Shown here one piece after another: positions 6,138 through 13,478 of a stretch of DNA of 46,983 nucleotides. Source of the DNA: Bacillota bacterium (GTDB taxonomy: Bacteria; Bacillota; JADQBR01); assembly GCA_016278515.1 (NCBI GenBank), contig JADQBR010000061.1, forward strand, positions 1 through 46,983, in the 5' to 3' direction. Positions within the stretch are counted from its first letter, which is position 1, and each line of letters begins with the position of its first letter. The position numbers and the translations under genes were made by a program. The notes under the pieces were generated by a model, which ran no database searches, was not told the origin of the DNA, and saw only the letters and a list, made by a program, of their open reading frames with translations.

Positions 6138-7106
6138 ATGTGCGTTATAGCCTCAGTGGACTTAGGCGGGACCAATATTAAAGCGGCACTATTTAGTGTC
6201 GATGGGGAGTTATTGGTGAAAAACAGTTGGCCAACTGAAGCAGAGAAAGGCTATCAACATGTTTTAGAAAATATTGTTAGTATCATCCGACAACTGTCTG
6301 ATGAACGGCAAGTTTCCTTTGAGGATATTCAAGGGGTAGGCATTGGTGTTCCTGCACTAATGTCTGAAAGGGGACGATATGTAGTGATGGCTCCTAACTT
6401 GCGTTGGTCCAATAAGGAACTAGTCAAGGATTTACGGGCTTTGCTGACAAAGCCTGTTTATGCCCACAATGATGCAAATTTAGCCGCATTAGGTGAATGG
6501 TGGCAGGGTAGTGGTAAGGGAATGGAGAACCTGCTAATGGTAACTATTGGCACCGGTATCGGGTCCGGGTTGATACTAGATGGGAAATTATATACAGGAG
6601 CCAGCGGTATGGGTGTAGAAATTGGTCATATGGTTGTTGATATTAGTGAAACTAATTTGTGCTCATGCGGCAGGCGGGGCTGCTTAGAGACTTATACTGC
6701 TGCGCCGGCTGTCATTGATGAGGCTCTCAGGTTATTGGGTAAAGGTGAGCAGTCAAGCTTGCTTTCTACTAGTAGAATTACGGCAAAGGATATCTATCAG
6801 GCTGCAAGTTCTAAAGACCCCATTGCTGAGAAGGTTGTTAACAGAGCAGCCTTTTATCTAGGTACTGCGTTGGCTAATGTTTTAAACTTGTTGGATTTGA
6901 ATGCTGTTATTATTGGCGGTGGAGTTTCTAATGCAGGCGACACTCTTTTAAATCCTCTCAAAGAAGTAATTAAAGAAGAAGTATTGTTTTTTGACAGGAG
7001 ACCGACTAAAATTATTAGAAGTCTATTAGGTAATGAAGCCGGAATGTACGGTGCCGCACTGTGGGTTCTTAGTGAAGGAGGGGTTGAGCTTGAAGGTCAC
7101 TTATAA
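6138..7106 (+). CDS. ROK-family sugar kinase, probably glucokinase
   Basis: 322 residues. N-terminal ATP motif DLGGTNIKAALF (residues 8-19), sugar-binding/catalytic region around AHNDANLAALGE, ATP-binding VTIGTGIGSGLIL, and the ROK zinc motif CSCGRRGCLE with the preceding GHM. The length and motifs fit ROK glucokinases, which phosphorylate glucose to glucose-6-phosphate in the cytosol; N-acetyl-sugar kinases of the same family cannot be excluded. ATG follows AAAGGGGTG. Its last bases overlap the start of the MoaD-like gene. Confidence 0.9.
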   Translation: MCVIASVDLGGTNIKAALFSVDGELLVKNSWPTEAEKGYQHVLENIVSIIRQLSDERQVSFEDIQGVGIGVPALMSERGRYVVMAPNLRWSNKELVKDLRALLTKPVYAHNDANLAALGEWWQGSGKGMENLLMVTIGTGIGSGLILDGKLYTGASGMGVEIGHMVVDISETNLCSCGRRGCLETYTAAPAVIDEALRLLGKGEQSSLLSTSRITAKDIYQAASSKDPIAEKVVNRAAFYLGTALANVLNLLDLNAVIIGGGVSNAGDTLLNPLKEVIKEEVLFFDRRPTKIIRSLLGNEAGMYGAALWVLSEGGVELEGHL

Positions 7107-7335
7107 ATTGTTTGCAAATTTCCGTGACTTGGTTCCCGAAGCTGCCGCCAATGGCCGATTGGAAATGGAGCTTCCGAACAATTGCGACATAAAAATGGCA
7201 TTGGAAAAAATAGGTGTGGAGACAGACGGGGGAAAAGCCGCTCTAATTATTATTAACGGTAGAGTAGTACAAGAAGATAATCCGGTCAGAGACGGTGATG
7301 AAATAAGTGTTTTTCCACCTTTGGTGGGAGGGTAA
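7090..7335 (+). CDS. MoaD/ThiS-like sulfur carrier protein
   Basis: 81 residues from TTG 7090, chosen because AAGGAGGGG at 7075-7083 sits at the right distance; a longer frame from ATG 7033 would lie mostly inside the kinase gene. It starts MKVTYKLFANFRDL, contains NGRVVQEDNPVRDGDEISVFPPLVGG and ends in Gly-Gly, the C-terminus that is adenylated and thiocarboxylated in MoaD/ThiS proteins. No MoaE, MoeB or ThiG gene is in the window, so it may serve molybdopterin, tungstopterin (aldehyde oxidoreductase-type enzymes) or another sulfur-transfer path. Confidence 0.85.
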   Translation: MKVTYKLFANFRDLVPEAAANGRLEMELPNNCDIKMALEKIGVETDGGKAALIIINGRVVQEDNPVRDGDEISVFPPLVGG

Positions 7336-7348
7336 GGGGGAAACGTGG

Positions 7349-7897
7349 ATGAATGAAATTTTTAAGGAAATAGGGCGTGATTTATTTGTATCCGGCTTAA
7401 TTTCCTCTCACGGCGGCAATCTTAGTGTTCGCCAAAATGACAGAATATTTATTACGTGCACTGGTGCAATGTTAGGACGCACCAAGGATAGTGATATTGT
7501 GGAAACAGGTCTGGATGTTAATGACGGTGATTATGAGATTGCGTCCTCTGAATTGATTGTACATAGAGCTATTTACAAGCAGACTAATGCTAAAGCAATA
7601 TTACACGCCCATCCTGCATACGCTGTAGTGTTATCATTTTTCAACGATCGAATAATTCCGATGGATTCTGAAGGTTCAATGCTAATAGACAATGCGCCCG
7701 TAGTTACTGCCAAAGAAACTATAGGTTCTCAGGAAGTAGCGGAAAAAATCCCCAAGGTTTTAAAAACCTGCCCGATAGCCGTGTTAAAAGGACATGGCAC
7801 ATTTGCGGTGGGCGAATCGTTAGATCAAGCACTGCAGGTGACAACGGCACTGGAATTGGCGGCTAAGATTATCTGGCTATATCGCTATTCAAAATGA
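7349..7897 (+). CDS. Class II aldolase/adducin-family protein
   Basis: 182 residues from ATG 7349 (AAGGGGG at 7334-7340). Family motifs: SSHGGNLSVR near the N-terminus, SSELIVHRAIYK with the catalytic Glu, metal ligands in HAHPAYAV and the third His in KGHGTFAVG. Zinc-dependent enzymes of this type cleave sugar phosphates such as fuculose-1-phosphate; some act as methylthioribulose-1-phosphate dehydratases. The true substrate is unknown. It starts 13 bases after the MoaD-like gene and probably shares its transcript. Confidence 0.85.
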   Translation: MNEIFKEIGRDLFVSGLISSHGGNLSVRQNDRIFITCTGAMLGRTKDSDIVETGLDVNDGDYEIASSELIVHRAIYKQTNAKAILHAHPAYAVVLSFFNDRIIPMDSEGSMLIDNAPVVTAKETIGSQEVAEKIPKVLKTCPIAVLKGHGTFAVGESLDQALQVTTALELAAKIIWLYRYSK

Positions 7898-7961
7898 TAG
7901 TTTTTCAGGGCGCGCTTAACTGCAGTTCAAATAAATGTTGAAGCACGGGAGGAGAAGCATA

Positions 7962-9026
7962 ATGACTATAAGGCCATACACTGCCACAGCAATCGGCAGT
8001 TTACCATATCTAGAACCAGAAAAAGCCATCGACTTAATTTGGAAGTATTTACCGAATATTCCCCATTGGCCCCAGCTGCCCAAACGGGGAAATAAGGAAC
8101 ACTTTGTCTATCAATACTTGTATCCTTTAGTGGAATTGGACCTATTGGAACAACTGGATGATGGAAAGATGAGACTAAACAGTGGGTCGCCAAAATGGGA
8201 AGAGAGGCTGACTGAGTTTTACAGCAACTTTCTTGAGGCTGAGAAGACTAATAATGTGGAAAGATTTTCCACGCCGCCGGATTCTGCTCTGGGATTTTAT
8301 CGGTTTCTCGAGGATATTGATAAGCATGGTACGAGGCAGGCAACCATGCTGAAGGGACAAATAAGCGGTCCGTTGACAGTTGCGTTATATCTTTATGATC
8401 AAGACGGCAAACCGGCTTATTATCAACCTCAAATGCGCGACATTTTGGTAAAAACTTTAGCGTTGCAAGCCCGTTGGCAGGCTAAGGAACTAACAGCCAG
8501 AGGGGTGCCGGCAGTCATATTTATAGATGATCCTAGTGTCTATGCTGTGGGATCTTCTACCTTTGTTTCAGTTAGCCGGCAGGATGTGGTAAGTCTAATG
8601 AAAGAAATGGTTCAGGAAATCAAAAAGGATGCTAGACTAGTGGGAGTACATTCTTGTGCCGGAGTAGACTGGTCTATTTTTACTGAAGCAGGTTTCGATA
8701 TTATCAGTTTCGACGCTGATTATTATTTTGACTCTTTGTTCGTGGCCTTAGATGAATTAAAGCATTTCTTAGGAAACGGTGGTATGCTGGCCTGGGGAGG
8801 AATTCCGACCAGCGATAAAATTCAATCTACAAACCAAACAGAATTACTAGATTTATGGAAAAGACACTACAATAAACTTGTTCATAACGGCATTTCGCCA
8901 AATCTACTGAAACAAGTACTGGTAACTCCCAGTTGCGGCGCGGGAACCTTATCGGAACAGGTAGCAGAAAAGATCTACTCCTTAAATCTAGCCGTATCTC
9001 AACAGCTTCAAGCCGAATGGATATAA
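7962..9026 (+). CDS. MetE C-terminal-like (cobalamin-independent methionine synthase II family) methyltransferase
   Basis: 354 residues from ATG 7962 (GGGAGGAG 7 bases upstream; a longer frame from 7935 lacks a ribosome site). It begins TATAIGSLPYLEPEKAIDLIWKY and has the zinc site pattern of MetE/UroD-fold methyltransferases: His-x-Cys in GVHSCAGVDW and a later Cys in TPSCGAG. Only the catalytic C-terminal half of MetE is present, as in the short core MetE proteins of anaerobes and archaea that take methyl groups from corrinoids. Substrate not proven; methionine synthesis or another thiol methylation is likely. Confidence 0.8.
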   Translation: MTIRPYTATAIGSLPYLEPEKAIDLIWKYLPNIPHWPQLPKRGNKEHFVYQYLYPLVELDLLEQLDDGKMRLNSGSPKWEERLTEFYSNFLEAEKTNNVERFSTPPDSALGFYRFLEDIDKHGTRQATMLKGQISGPLTVALYLYDQDGKPAYYQPQMRDILVKTLALQARWQAKELTARGVPAVIFIDDPSVYAVGSSTFVSVSRQDVVSLMKEMVQEIKKDARLVGVHSCAGVDWSIFTEAGFDIISFDADYYFDSLFVALDELKHFLGNGGMLAWGGIPTSDKIQSTNQTELLDLWKRHYNKLVHNGISPNLLKQVLVTPSCGAGTLSEQVAEKIYSLNLAVSQQLQAEWI

Positions 9027-9047
9027 TGCAATACTGGGGGGGAGCAC

Positions 9048-9611
9048 GTGACTGAGTGGTTGGTGGACAGTTTAAATAATATTCCAGTGGTTTGGCAGGT
9101 GTTTTTATTATCCATGCTGCCGGTGACCGAATTAAGGGCGGCGGTACCTATAGGCATTGCACAAGGCTTGTCGCCCTTTACAGCAATGTTTTTTGGCATA
9201 GCGGGGAATATGGTTCCCGTCGTGCCCTTGCTGGTGCTATTGGAACCGGTTAGTAAAATACTGACCAAGGTTAAACCACTAGGACTAATCATGGATAAGA
9301 TATTTACTCGAACAAGAACTAAAAGTAGCAGGGTGGAAAAATTCGGCGCTCTGGGTTTGCTTTTGTTTGTAGGTATCCCTGTACCCGGTACAGGGGTATG
9401 GAGCGGCAGTTTACTGGCCTTTCTTTTGGGGATTCCTTTTTGGAATGCCCTTTGGCCCATAGTTGGCGGTGCAGCGTTGGCCGGAGTCATAGTGACCTTA
9501 ATTAGTCTGGGGGTCATCACACTGTTTGCCAAGGGTTTGGGGCTTCTTTTTGTAGGCGGCATATTGGTTTACATTTTATATAGGCTAAAGTTTTCACGAA
9601 AAGGAGGGTGA
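9048..9611 (+). CDS. Small multidrug-export family (COG2426) membrane protein
   Basis: 187 residues, GTG start after GGGGGGAG. Strongly hydrophobic, about five membrane segments, with the family hallmark LPVTELRAAVPIGIAQGLSPF near residue 25 and the conserved GIPVPGTGVWSGSLLAFLLGIP in the middle. The family is named small multi-drug export protein, but its transport function has little direct support. The PHP-domain gene follows after six bases. Confidence 0.85.
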   Translation: MTEWLVDSLNNIPVVWQVFLLSMLPVTELRAAVPIGIAQGLSPFTAMFFGIAGNMVPVVPLLVLLEPVSKILTKVKPLGLIMDKIFTRTRTKSSRVEKFGALGLLLFVGIPVPGTGVWSGSLLAFLLGIPFWNALWPIVGGAALAGVIVTLISLGVITLFAKGLGLLFVGGILVYILYRLKFSRKGG

Positions 9612-9617
9612 CATAGC

Positions 9618-10667
9618 TTGCTAAACTGCGAATACGTTGGAAACCTACATGTGCATTCTTATTATTCGGATGGCACGGGGAGCATAAACCAGATTGCGCA
9701 GGCGGCAAGAGATGCCTCTATTGATTTTGTAGGGATCAATGATCATCATACCCTGGGTGCCAAACAGGATGGGTTGGAAGGCTGGCATGAAGATGTTCTT
9801 ATTTTGGTGGGTATGGAAAATAATCACAAACACAACCATTACATATCCTATGCTGTAGAGTTAGTAGTACCTGATAATACGGAACATCCGCAAGAAGTTA
9901 TTGATGCGGTTAATGATCAGGGGGGAATAGGTTTTTTGGCACATCCTTTTGAAAAAGGCAGTAGGTTTGTTTTTGGAGGACACGCTTACACATGGGAGGA
10001 TTGGCAGGTAACCGGTTTTACCGGCATTTCAATTTGGAATTACAGTTCCCAGTGGCGGGATGGTATTTCAAATATTCCCATTGCTCTATGGCAGGCTTAT
10101 GTTGCTCCGCACCGTGCGATAACTGGCCCGTGCCCCTTAGCATTGGCTAAGTTGGACCAACTGGCTCAGCAACGAAAAGTGGTGGCAATTGGTGCATCAG
10201 ATGCCCATGCGGTTAATGTGCAGTACGGCCCGTTTAAGAGATGTATTTCCCCTTACGAATTTTTATTTCGTACCGTCAATACCCATATACTATTAGACGG
10301 TGAGTTAGAGCAAAAATTAGTTTTAGATAAGGACCGCATTTACACGGCATTGGGCAACGGCCAATGTTTTGTGGCTTTTGACTATTATCGGTCTGCCCGC
10401 GGGTTTCGATTTTGGGCAGAGAAGGGTAGAGAGTTGGCCAATATGGGCGAGGAACGTTCTTATGAACCAGGTTGGTGGCTAAAGGCGGTGTTGCCTTTCG
10501 AAGGTCGGATCAGCTTAATTAGAAATGGTGAAAAATTATTTCAAGATTATGGGAAAGAACTAAATTACCGGGTTCAAAAGAGTGGTGCTTACCGAGTAGA
10601 AGTTACAATGAGAAATAAATGTATGACAAAACCTTGGATTTTCAGCAATTATATTTATTTTCGATAA
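9618..10667 (+). CDS. PHP-domain metal-dependent phosphoesterase
   Basis: 349 residues with an N-terminal PHP domain: NLHVHSYYSDGTG (first HxH), GINDHHTLG, the central GFLAHPFEKG and the C-terminal GASDAHAVN, all metal-ligand positions. The last third (about 265-349) looks like a beta-rich accessory domain. PHP proteins hydrolyse phosphoesters such as histidinol phosphate, 3',5'-nucleoside bisphosphates or nucleic acids; the substrate is not recognisable. TTG 9618 is chosen from AAGGAGG at 9601-9607. Confidence 0.85.
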   Translation: MLNCEYVGNLHVHSYYSDGTGSINQIAQAARDASIDFVGINDHHTLGAKQDGLEGWHEDVLILVGMENNHKHNHYISYAVELVVPDNTEHPQEVIDAVNDQGGIGFLAHPFEKGSRFVFGGHAYTWEDWQVTGFTGISIWNYSSQWRDGISNIPIALWQAYVAPHRAITGPCPLALAKLDQLAQQRKVVAIGASDAHAVNVQYGPFKRCISPYEFLFRTVNTHILLDGELEQKLVLDKDRIYTALGNGQCFVAFDYYRSARGFRFWAEKGRELANMGEERSYEPGWWLKAVLPFEGRISLIRNGEKLFQDYGKELNYRVQKSGAYRVEVTMRNKCMTKPWIFSNYIYFR

Positions 10668-10673
10668 TAAATG

Positions 10674-10713
10674 AACCCCTGCATTTTTGGGCATGCTATG
10701 CATGAAAGGGGTT
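10674..10713 (+). other. Hairpin covering the ribosome site of the next gene
   Basis: AACCCCT (10674-10680) can pair with AGGGGTT (10707-10713) and TGCAT (10680-10684) with ATGCA (10698-10702). The Shine-Dalgarno AAAGGGG (10705-10711) is thereby hidden. No T-run follows, so translational control is as likely as termination of the PHP gene. Confidence 0.45.
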
Positions 10714-10720
10714 GATTAAA

Positions 10721-10909
10721 TTGATTAACCGAAGAGCGGTTAAAATCAACAGACGGCAACTAGGTGGGGACAAGATTTCGCAAGTAGCTCAAAGAAAGAA
10801 ACGTTCTATGGAAATGGCTCATGCTATTTCAACCGATTTAAGAAAAATAAACCAGCCGGATTTTTCCTTCAATGAAAGCGGCGGCGCTGATTATTTCGGA
10901 GGAGTTTAA
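10721..10909 (+). CDS. Small basic protein of unknown function
   Basis: 62 residues from TTG 10721, nine bases after AAAGGGG; another TTG at 10712 touches the ribosome site and is less likely. The N-terminal half is very basic (INRRAVKINRRQLGG, AQRKKRS); the C-terminus is Gly/Asp-rich (FNESGGADYFGGV). No family recognised. A terminator follows directly, which supports a real transcript. Confidence 0.5.
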   Translation: MINRRAVKINRRQLGGDKISQVAQRKKRSMEMAHAISTDLRKINQPDFSFNESGGADYFGGV

Positions 10910-10912
10910 ACT

Positions 10913-10937
10913 GCAGGCATTAGCCCTGCTTTTTTTT
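10913..10937 (+). terminator. Rho-independent terminator
   Basis: GCAGGC (10913-10918) pairs with GCCCTGC (10923-10929, one bulge), followed by eight T. It ends the plus-strand small gene and overlaps the 3' end of the convergent minus-strand gene. Confidence 0.75.
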
Positions 10938-11156
10938 GTGTCTTCTTTCTGGTTCATCTGTCAGGTCTTTTTGTTCTTCCCTTTCTTCAGCAGCTTTTTC
11001 CACTTCAGTCAATATTTCAGCCTCTGTTTCATCCATTATTTCGAATATGCTCGGTTTTGGCAGGGTTGGTTGTTTTTGCCAGAAATATAACCCAGCAAAA
11101 AAAACCAAGAATAATACGCCGATGACCCACCGAAATACCTGCATCTCTAGAACCAT
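10920..11156 (-). CDS. Small membrane-anchored protein with charged tail
   Basis: 78 residues on the minus strand. One membrane segment near the N-terminus (FRWVIGVLFLVFFAGLYFW), then an acidic, Glu-rich helix (ETEAEILTEVEKAAEEREEQKD) and a basic end (RRHKKKQG). GAGGTGAG lies just before the ATG on this strand. It is divergent from mraZ and opposite to every neighbour. No family recognised. The long plus-strand frames over it are composition artefacts. Confidence 0.6.
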   Translation of the reverse strand: MVLEMQVFRWVIGVLFLVFFAGLYFWQKQPTLPKPSIFEIMDETEAEILTEVEKAAEEREEQKDLTDEPERRHKKKQG

Positions 11157-11277
11157 AATCTCACCTCTTTGGTTATTATCCTTTTCCTTATTAGGGTAAA
11201 CTACCCTTGTGAAAACTATTTTTCCAAAAAAAAAAAAAAAAAATTATAAATATTTTCCAGGTGAATGCAGGAATTTA

Positions 11278-11343
11278 GTGGCGGGAGCAGAATATAAGGT
11301 GGTAGTAAGTGGTATAAAGTGGAGTAAATTACCCACAAAGTGG
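11278..11343 (+). promoter_or_regulatory. MraZ operator (five phased GTGG boxes)
   Basis: GTGG occurs at 11278, 11299, 11309, 11319 and 11340, all on the same strand. The central three form direct repeats of exactly 10 bp; the outer two are 21 bp away, so all lie on one helix face. MraZ is known to bind short tandem GTG(G)-type direct repeats ahead of its own operon and repress it. No clear -35/-10 pair was found; an 18-A tract at 11226-11243 upstream could act as an UP element. Confidence 0.75.
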
Positions 11344-11354
11344 AGTGAAGATCT

Positions 11355-11792
11355 ATGCTAATGGGAGAATATCTACATACGGTAGATAGTAAAGGTCGTT
11401 TGATAATCCCTGCCAAGTTCCGAGAAGGCTTAGGAGAAAGCTTTGTGGTTACCAAGGGTCTGGATAATTGTTTATTTGTATATCCATCTGATGAATGGGA
11501 TGGGTTAGAAAAAAAACTAAAATCTTTACCATTTACCAATAAAGATGCAAGAGCTTTTGTGAGATTTTTTTTCTCAGGGGCTACTGAGTGTGATTTGGAC
11601 AAACAAGGAAGAGTAGTGTTACCCGCTACTTTGCGCAATTATGCTAAGTTGGAAAAAGAAGTAGTTGTTATTGGGGTTTCTTCCAGAGTAGAGATTTGGA
11701 GCAAGGATGTTTGGGAACAATACAGCATGGAGGCGGAGAGCGATTACGAAGAGATTGCGGAAAAAATTGTTGATTTCGATCTTAATCTATAA
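11355..11792 (+). CDS. mraZ: Transcriptional regulator MraZ
   Basis: 145 residues with two SpoVT/AbrB-like halves: [22 protein letters not shown] at the N-terminus and [20 protein letters not shown] in the second half, both carrying the DxxGR...P signature. It forms a ring-shaped oligomer that binds GTGG repeats and represses the dcw operon. The first ATG (11355) gives the usual M-x-MGEY start. First gene of the dcw cluster, 37 bases before rsmH. Confidence 0.95.
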   Translation: MLMGEYLHTVDSKGRLIIPAKFREGLGESFVVTKGLDNCLFVYPSDEWDGLEKKLKSLPFTNKDARAFVRFFFSGATECDLDKQGRVVLPATLRNYAKLEKEVVVIGVSSRVEIWSKDVWEQYSMEAESDYEEIAEKIVDFDLNL

Positions 11793-11829
11793 ATGATAAC
11801 ATTTCTGTCAGAAGAAAGGCGTGCCTTCA

Positions 11830-12765
11830 ATGGACTTTAATCACAAACCGATTATGCTGGATGAATGCATTGATTTCCTGGACATTAAGCCGTCAGGAAC
11901 CTATATGGACTGTACATTGGGCGGTGGGGGTCATAGTATGGCCATAGCTGAAAGGCTAAACACAGAAGGCCTGTTAATTGGCATTGACCAAGATCCCAAT
12001 GCAATTAAAGCGGCAGGTGACAGACTAAAAACCTACGGCAGCAGAGTTACCTTGGTGAGAGATAATTTTGTTAATTTAGATAAAGTCGTACAAGAATTAG
12101 ACATTAAAAGGATAGACGGATTTCTTTTTGATTTAGGTATTTCCTCACCGCAAGTAGATCAGGCGGAACGGGGCTTCAGTTACCAACATGACGCTGAATT
12201 AGACATGCGTATGAATCCGGACCAAACTCCTTCTGCAAAAGATTTGGTTAATGAATTAAGTGAAGAAGAGCTTGCCCGTGTCATTAAAAAATTTGGTGAA
12301 GAGAATTGGGCGGCTAGAATTGCCAAGTTTATAGTGGAGTTTAGGCAAGAAGAAAGGATTACCACTACCGGACAATTGGTTGATATTATTAAAAAGGCAA
12401 TACCCGCACGGGCTCGGAAAGCCGGTCCCCATCCCGCCAAACGGACTTTTCAAGCCCTGCGGATTGCAGTTAACAACGAACTTGAAATTCTTCCACAAGC
12501 TATTAAGCAGGCAGTGGATTTATTAAATATTAACGGCAGAATTGTTATAATATCTTTTCATTCATTAGAGGATCGAATTGTTAAACAAACATTTAAGGAA
12601 ATGAACCAAACGTGCACTTGTCCCCCGGGTTTTCCTATTTGTATATGTAGCGCTGAACAGCGTCTTAAAATTATCACAAAGAAACCGGTTACAGCTCGCA
12701 TACAGGAACTGGAGGATAACCCCAGAGCGCGCAGCGCAAAGGTTCGAGCAGCAGAGAGACTCTAG
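11830..12765 (+). CDS. rsmH: 16S rRNA (cytosine-1402-N4)-methyltransferase
   Basis: 311 residues. SAM-binding motif YMDCTLGGGGHS near residue 25, then DGFLFDLGISSPQVDQAERGFSY and MRMNPDQ, typical of RsmH (MraW), and the C-terminal SFHSLEDRIVKQTFKE. It methylates N4 of C1402 in the ribosomal decoding site. The start is set at ATG 11830, 10 bases after AAGAAAGG; GTG 11821 is too close to that site. Conserved second position of the dcw cluster. Confidence 0.95.
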   Translation: MDFNHKPIMLDECIDFLDIKPSGTYMDCTLGGGGHSMAIAERLNTEGLLIGIDQDPNAIKAAGDRLKTYGSRVTLVRDNFVNLDKVVQELDIKRIDGFLFDLGISSPQVDQAERGFSYQHDAELDMRMNPDQTPSAKDLVNELSEEELARVIKKFGEENWAARIAKFIVEFRQEERITTTGQLVDIIKKAIPARARKAGPHPAKRTFQALRIAVNNELEILPQAIKQAVDLLNINGRIVIISFHSLEDRIVKQTFKEMNQTCTCPPGFPICICSAEQRLKIITKKPVTARIQELEDNPRARSAKVRAAERL

Positions 12766-12860
12766 ATGAGAGCGACTAGGTATGCCAGGAGAGAAACATA
12801 AAAGCAACTAATCGGTGATTGGCGTTAATCTGTTCTAAAGCGGAGAGAAGGTGAATAAGG

Positions 12861-13373
12861 TTGTTATTAGCACCAGAACGAGTTAAATATGAAGAAAATA
12901 TTTCATACACTCCACGGCCTCGCGTTGAGAATCGAACTAAAGCAAAGTCTCTACCTAAGCCTTTATTAGTATTTATGGTCCTGGTTGCTTTCGCAACCGG
13001 ATTATTCATCACTGCGAAACATGCACAACTATCGGTTTTGGGAAATGAAATTAATCAAATGCAGCAACAAATTCAGTCAGTGAGTAAACAGAATGAAAGA
13101 TTGCAGTTAGAAATTGCCAAATTAAGTTCTCCTGAAAGAATTGAAGTTATCGCAATTACCAAATTAGGAATGCAGGAACCTAATGTTCATCAAATTCAGT
13201 TGGTAACTCCATTTCCCGATAATGTCTCAGATGCATTTGTCATTGCCGAAAATAATCAGAAAATAAGTCCAATCAACAATAACCAACACGAAAAGGGAGT
13301 AGTAAGCTCCATTGCCAGGTTGGTTAGTGATATAATAGGCGGTATCAATCAGGTTGAAGCATCTGAATTTTAA
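12861..13373 (+). CDS. ftsL: FtsL-like cell division protein
   Basis: 170 residues: basic cytoplasmic N-terminus, one membrane segment (about residues 33-52, LLVFMVLVAFATGLFITAKH) and an outside coiled coil with EINQMQQQIQSVSKQNERLQ. This is the bitopic FtsL/DivIC architecture, needed with DivIB for septal peptidoglycan synthesis. The C-terminal tail makes it longer than Bacillus FtsL (about 117). TTG 12861 follows GAGAAGGTG. FtsL proteins diverge strongly, so identity rests on topology and on its place between rsmH and the PBP gene. Confidence 0.85.
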   Translation: MLLAPERVKYEENISYTPRPRVENRTKAKSLPKPLLVFMVLVAFATGLFITAKHAQLSVLGNEINQMQQQIQSVSKQNERLQLEIAKLSSPERIEVIAITKLGMQEPNVHQIQLVTPFPDNVSDAFVIAENNQKISPINNNQHEKGVVSSIARLVSDIIGGINQVEASEF

Positions 13374-13478
13374 GAAGGTGTTGGAATAGGTTTAACCGAT
13401 AGCTAAGCAGATTCAGCCACGCTTAATTGATGTGCACGCCTCTGGTGTAAAAATAATGTCCTGGGGTGAGATATAATT

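Noticed and set aside
9008-9562. 184-residue minus-strand frame opposite the COG2426 gene
   Set aside because: It mirrors a highly hydrophobic membrane gene; no ribosome site and low-complexity Pro/Thr/Asn-rich sequence.
10872-11199. Two plus-strand frames over the minus-strand 78-residue gene
   Set aside because: Phe/Ser-rich translations are typical antisense artefacts; the minus-strand frame has a ribosome site and sensible membrane-protein layout.
11193-11207. AGGGTA-AAC-TACCCT inverted repeat between the divergent small gene and mraZ
   Set aside because: Six-base arms are short and no promoter could be placed beside it; not enough to call an operator.
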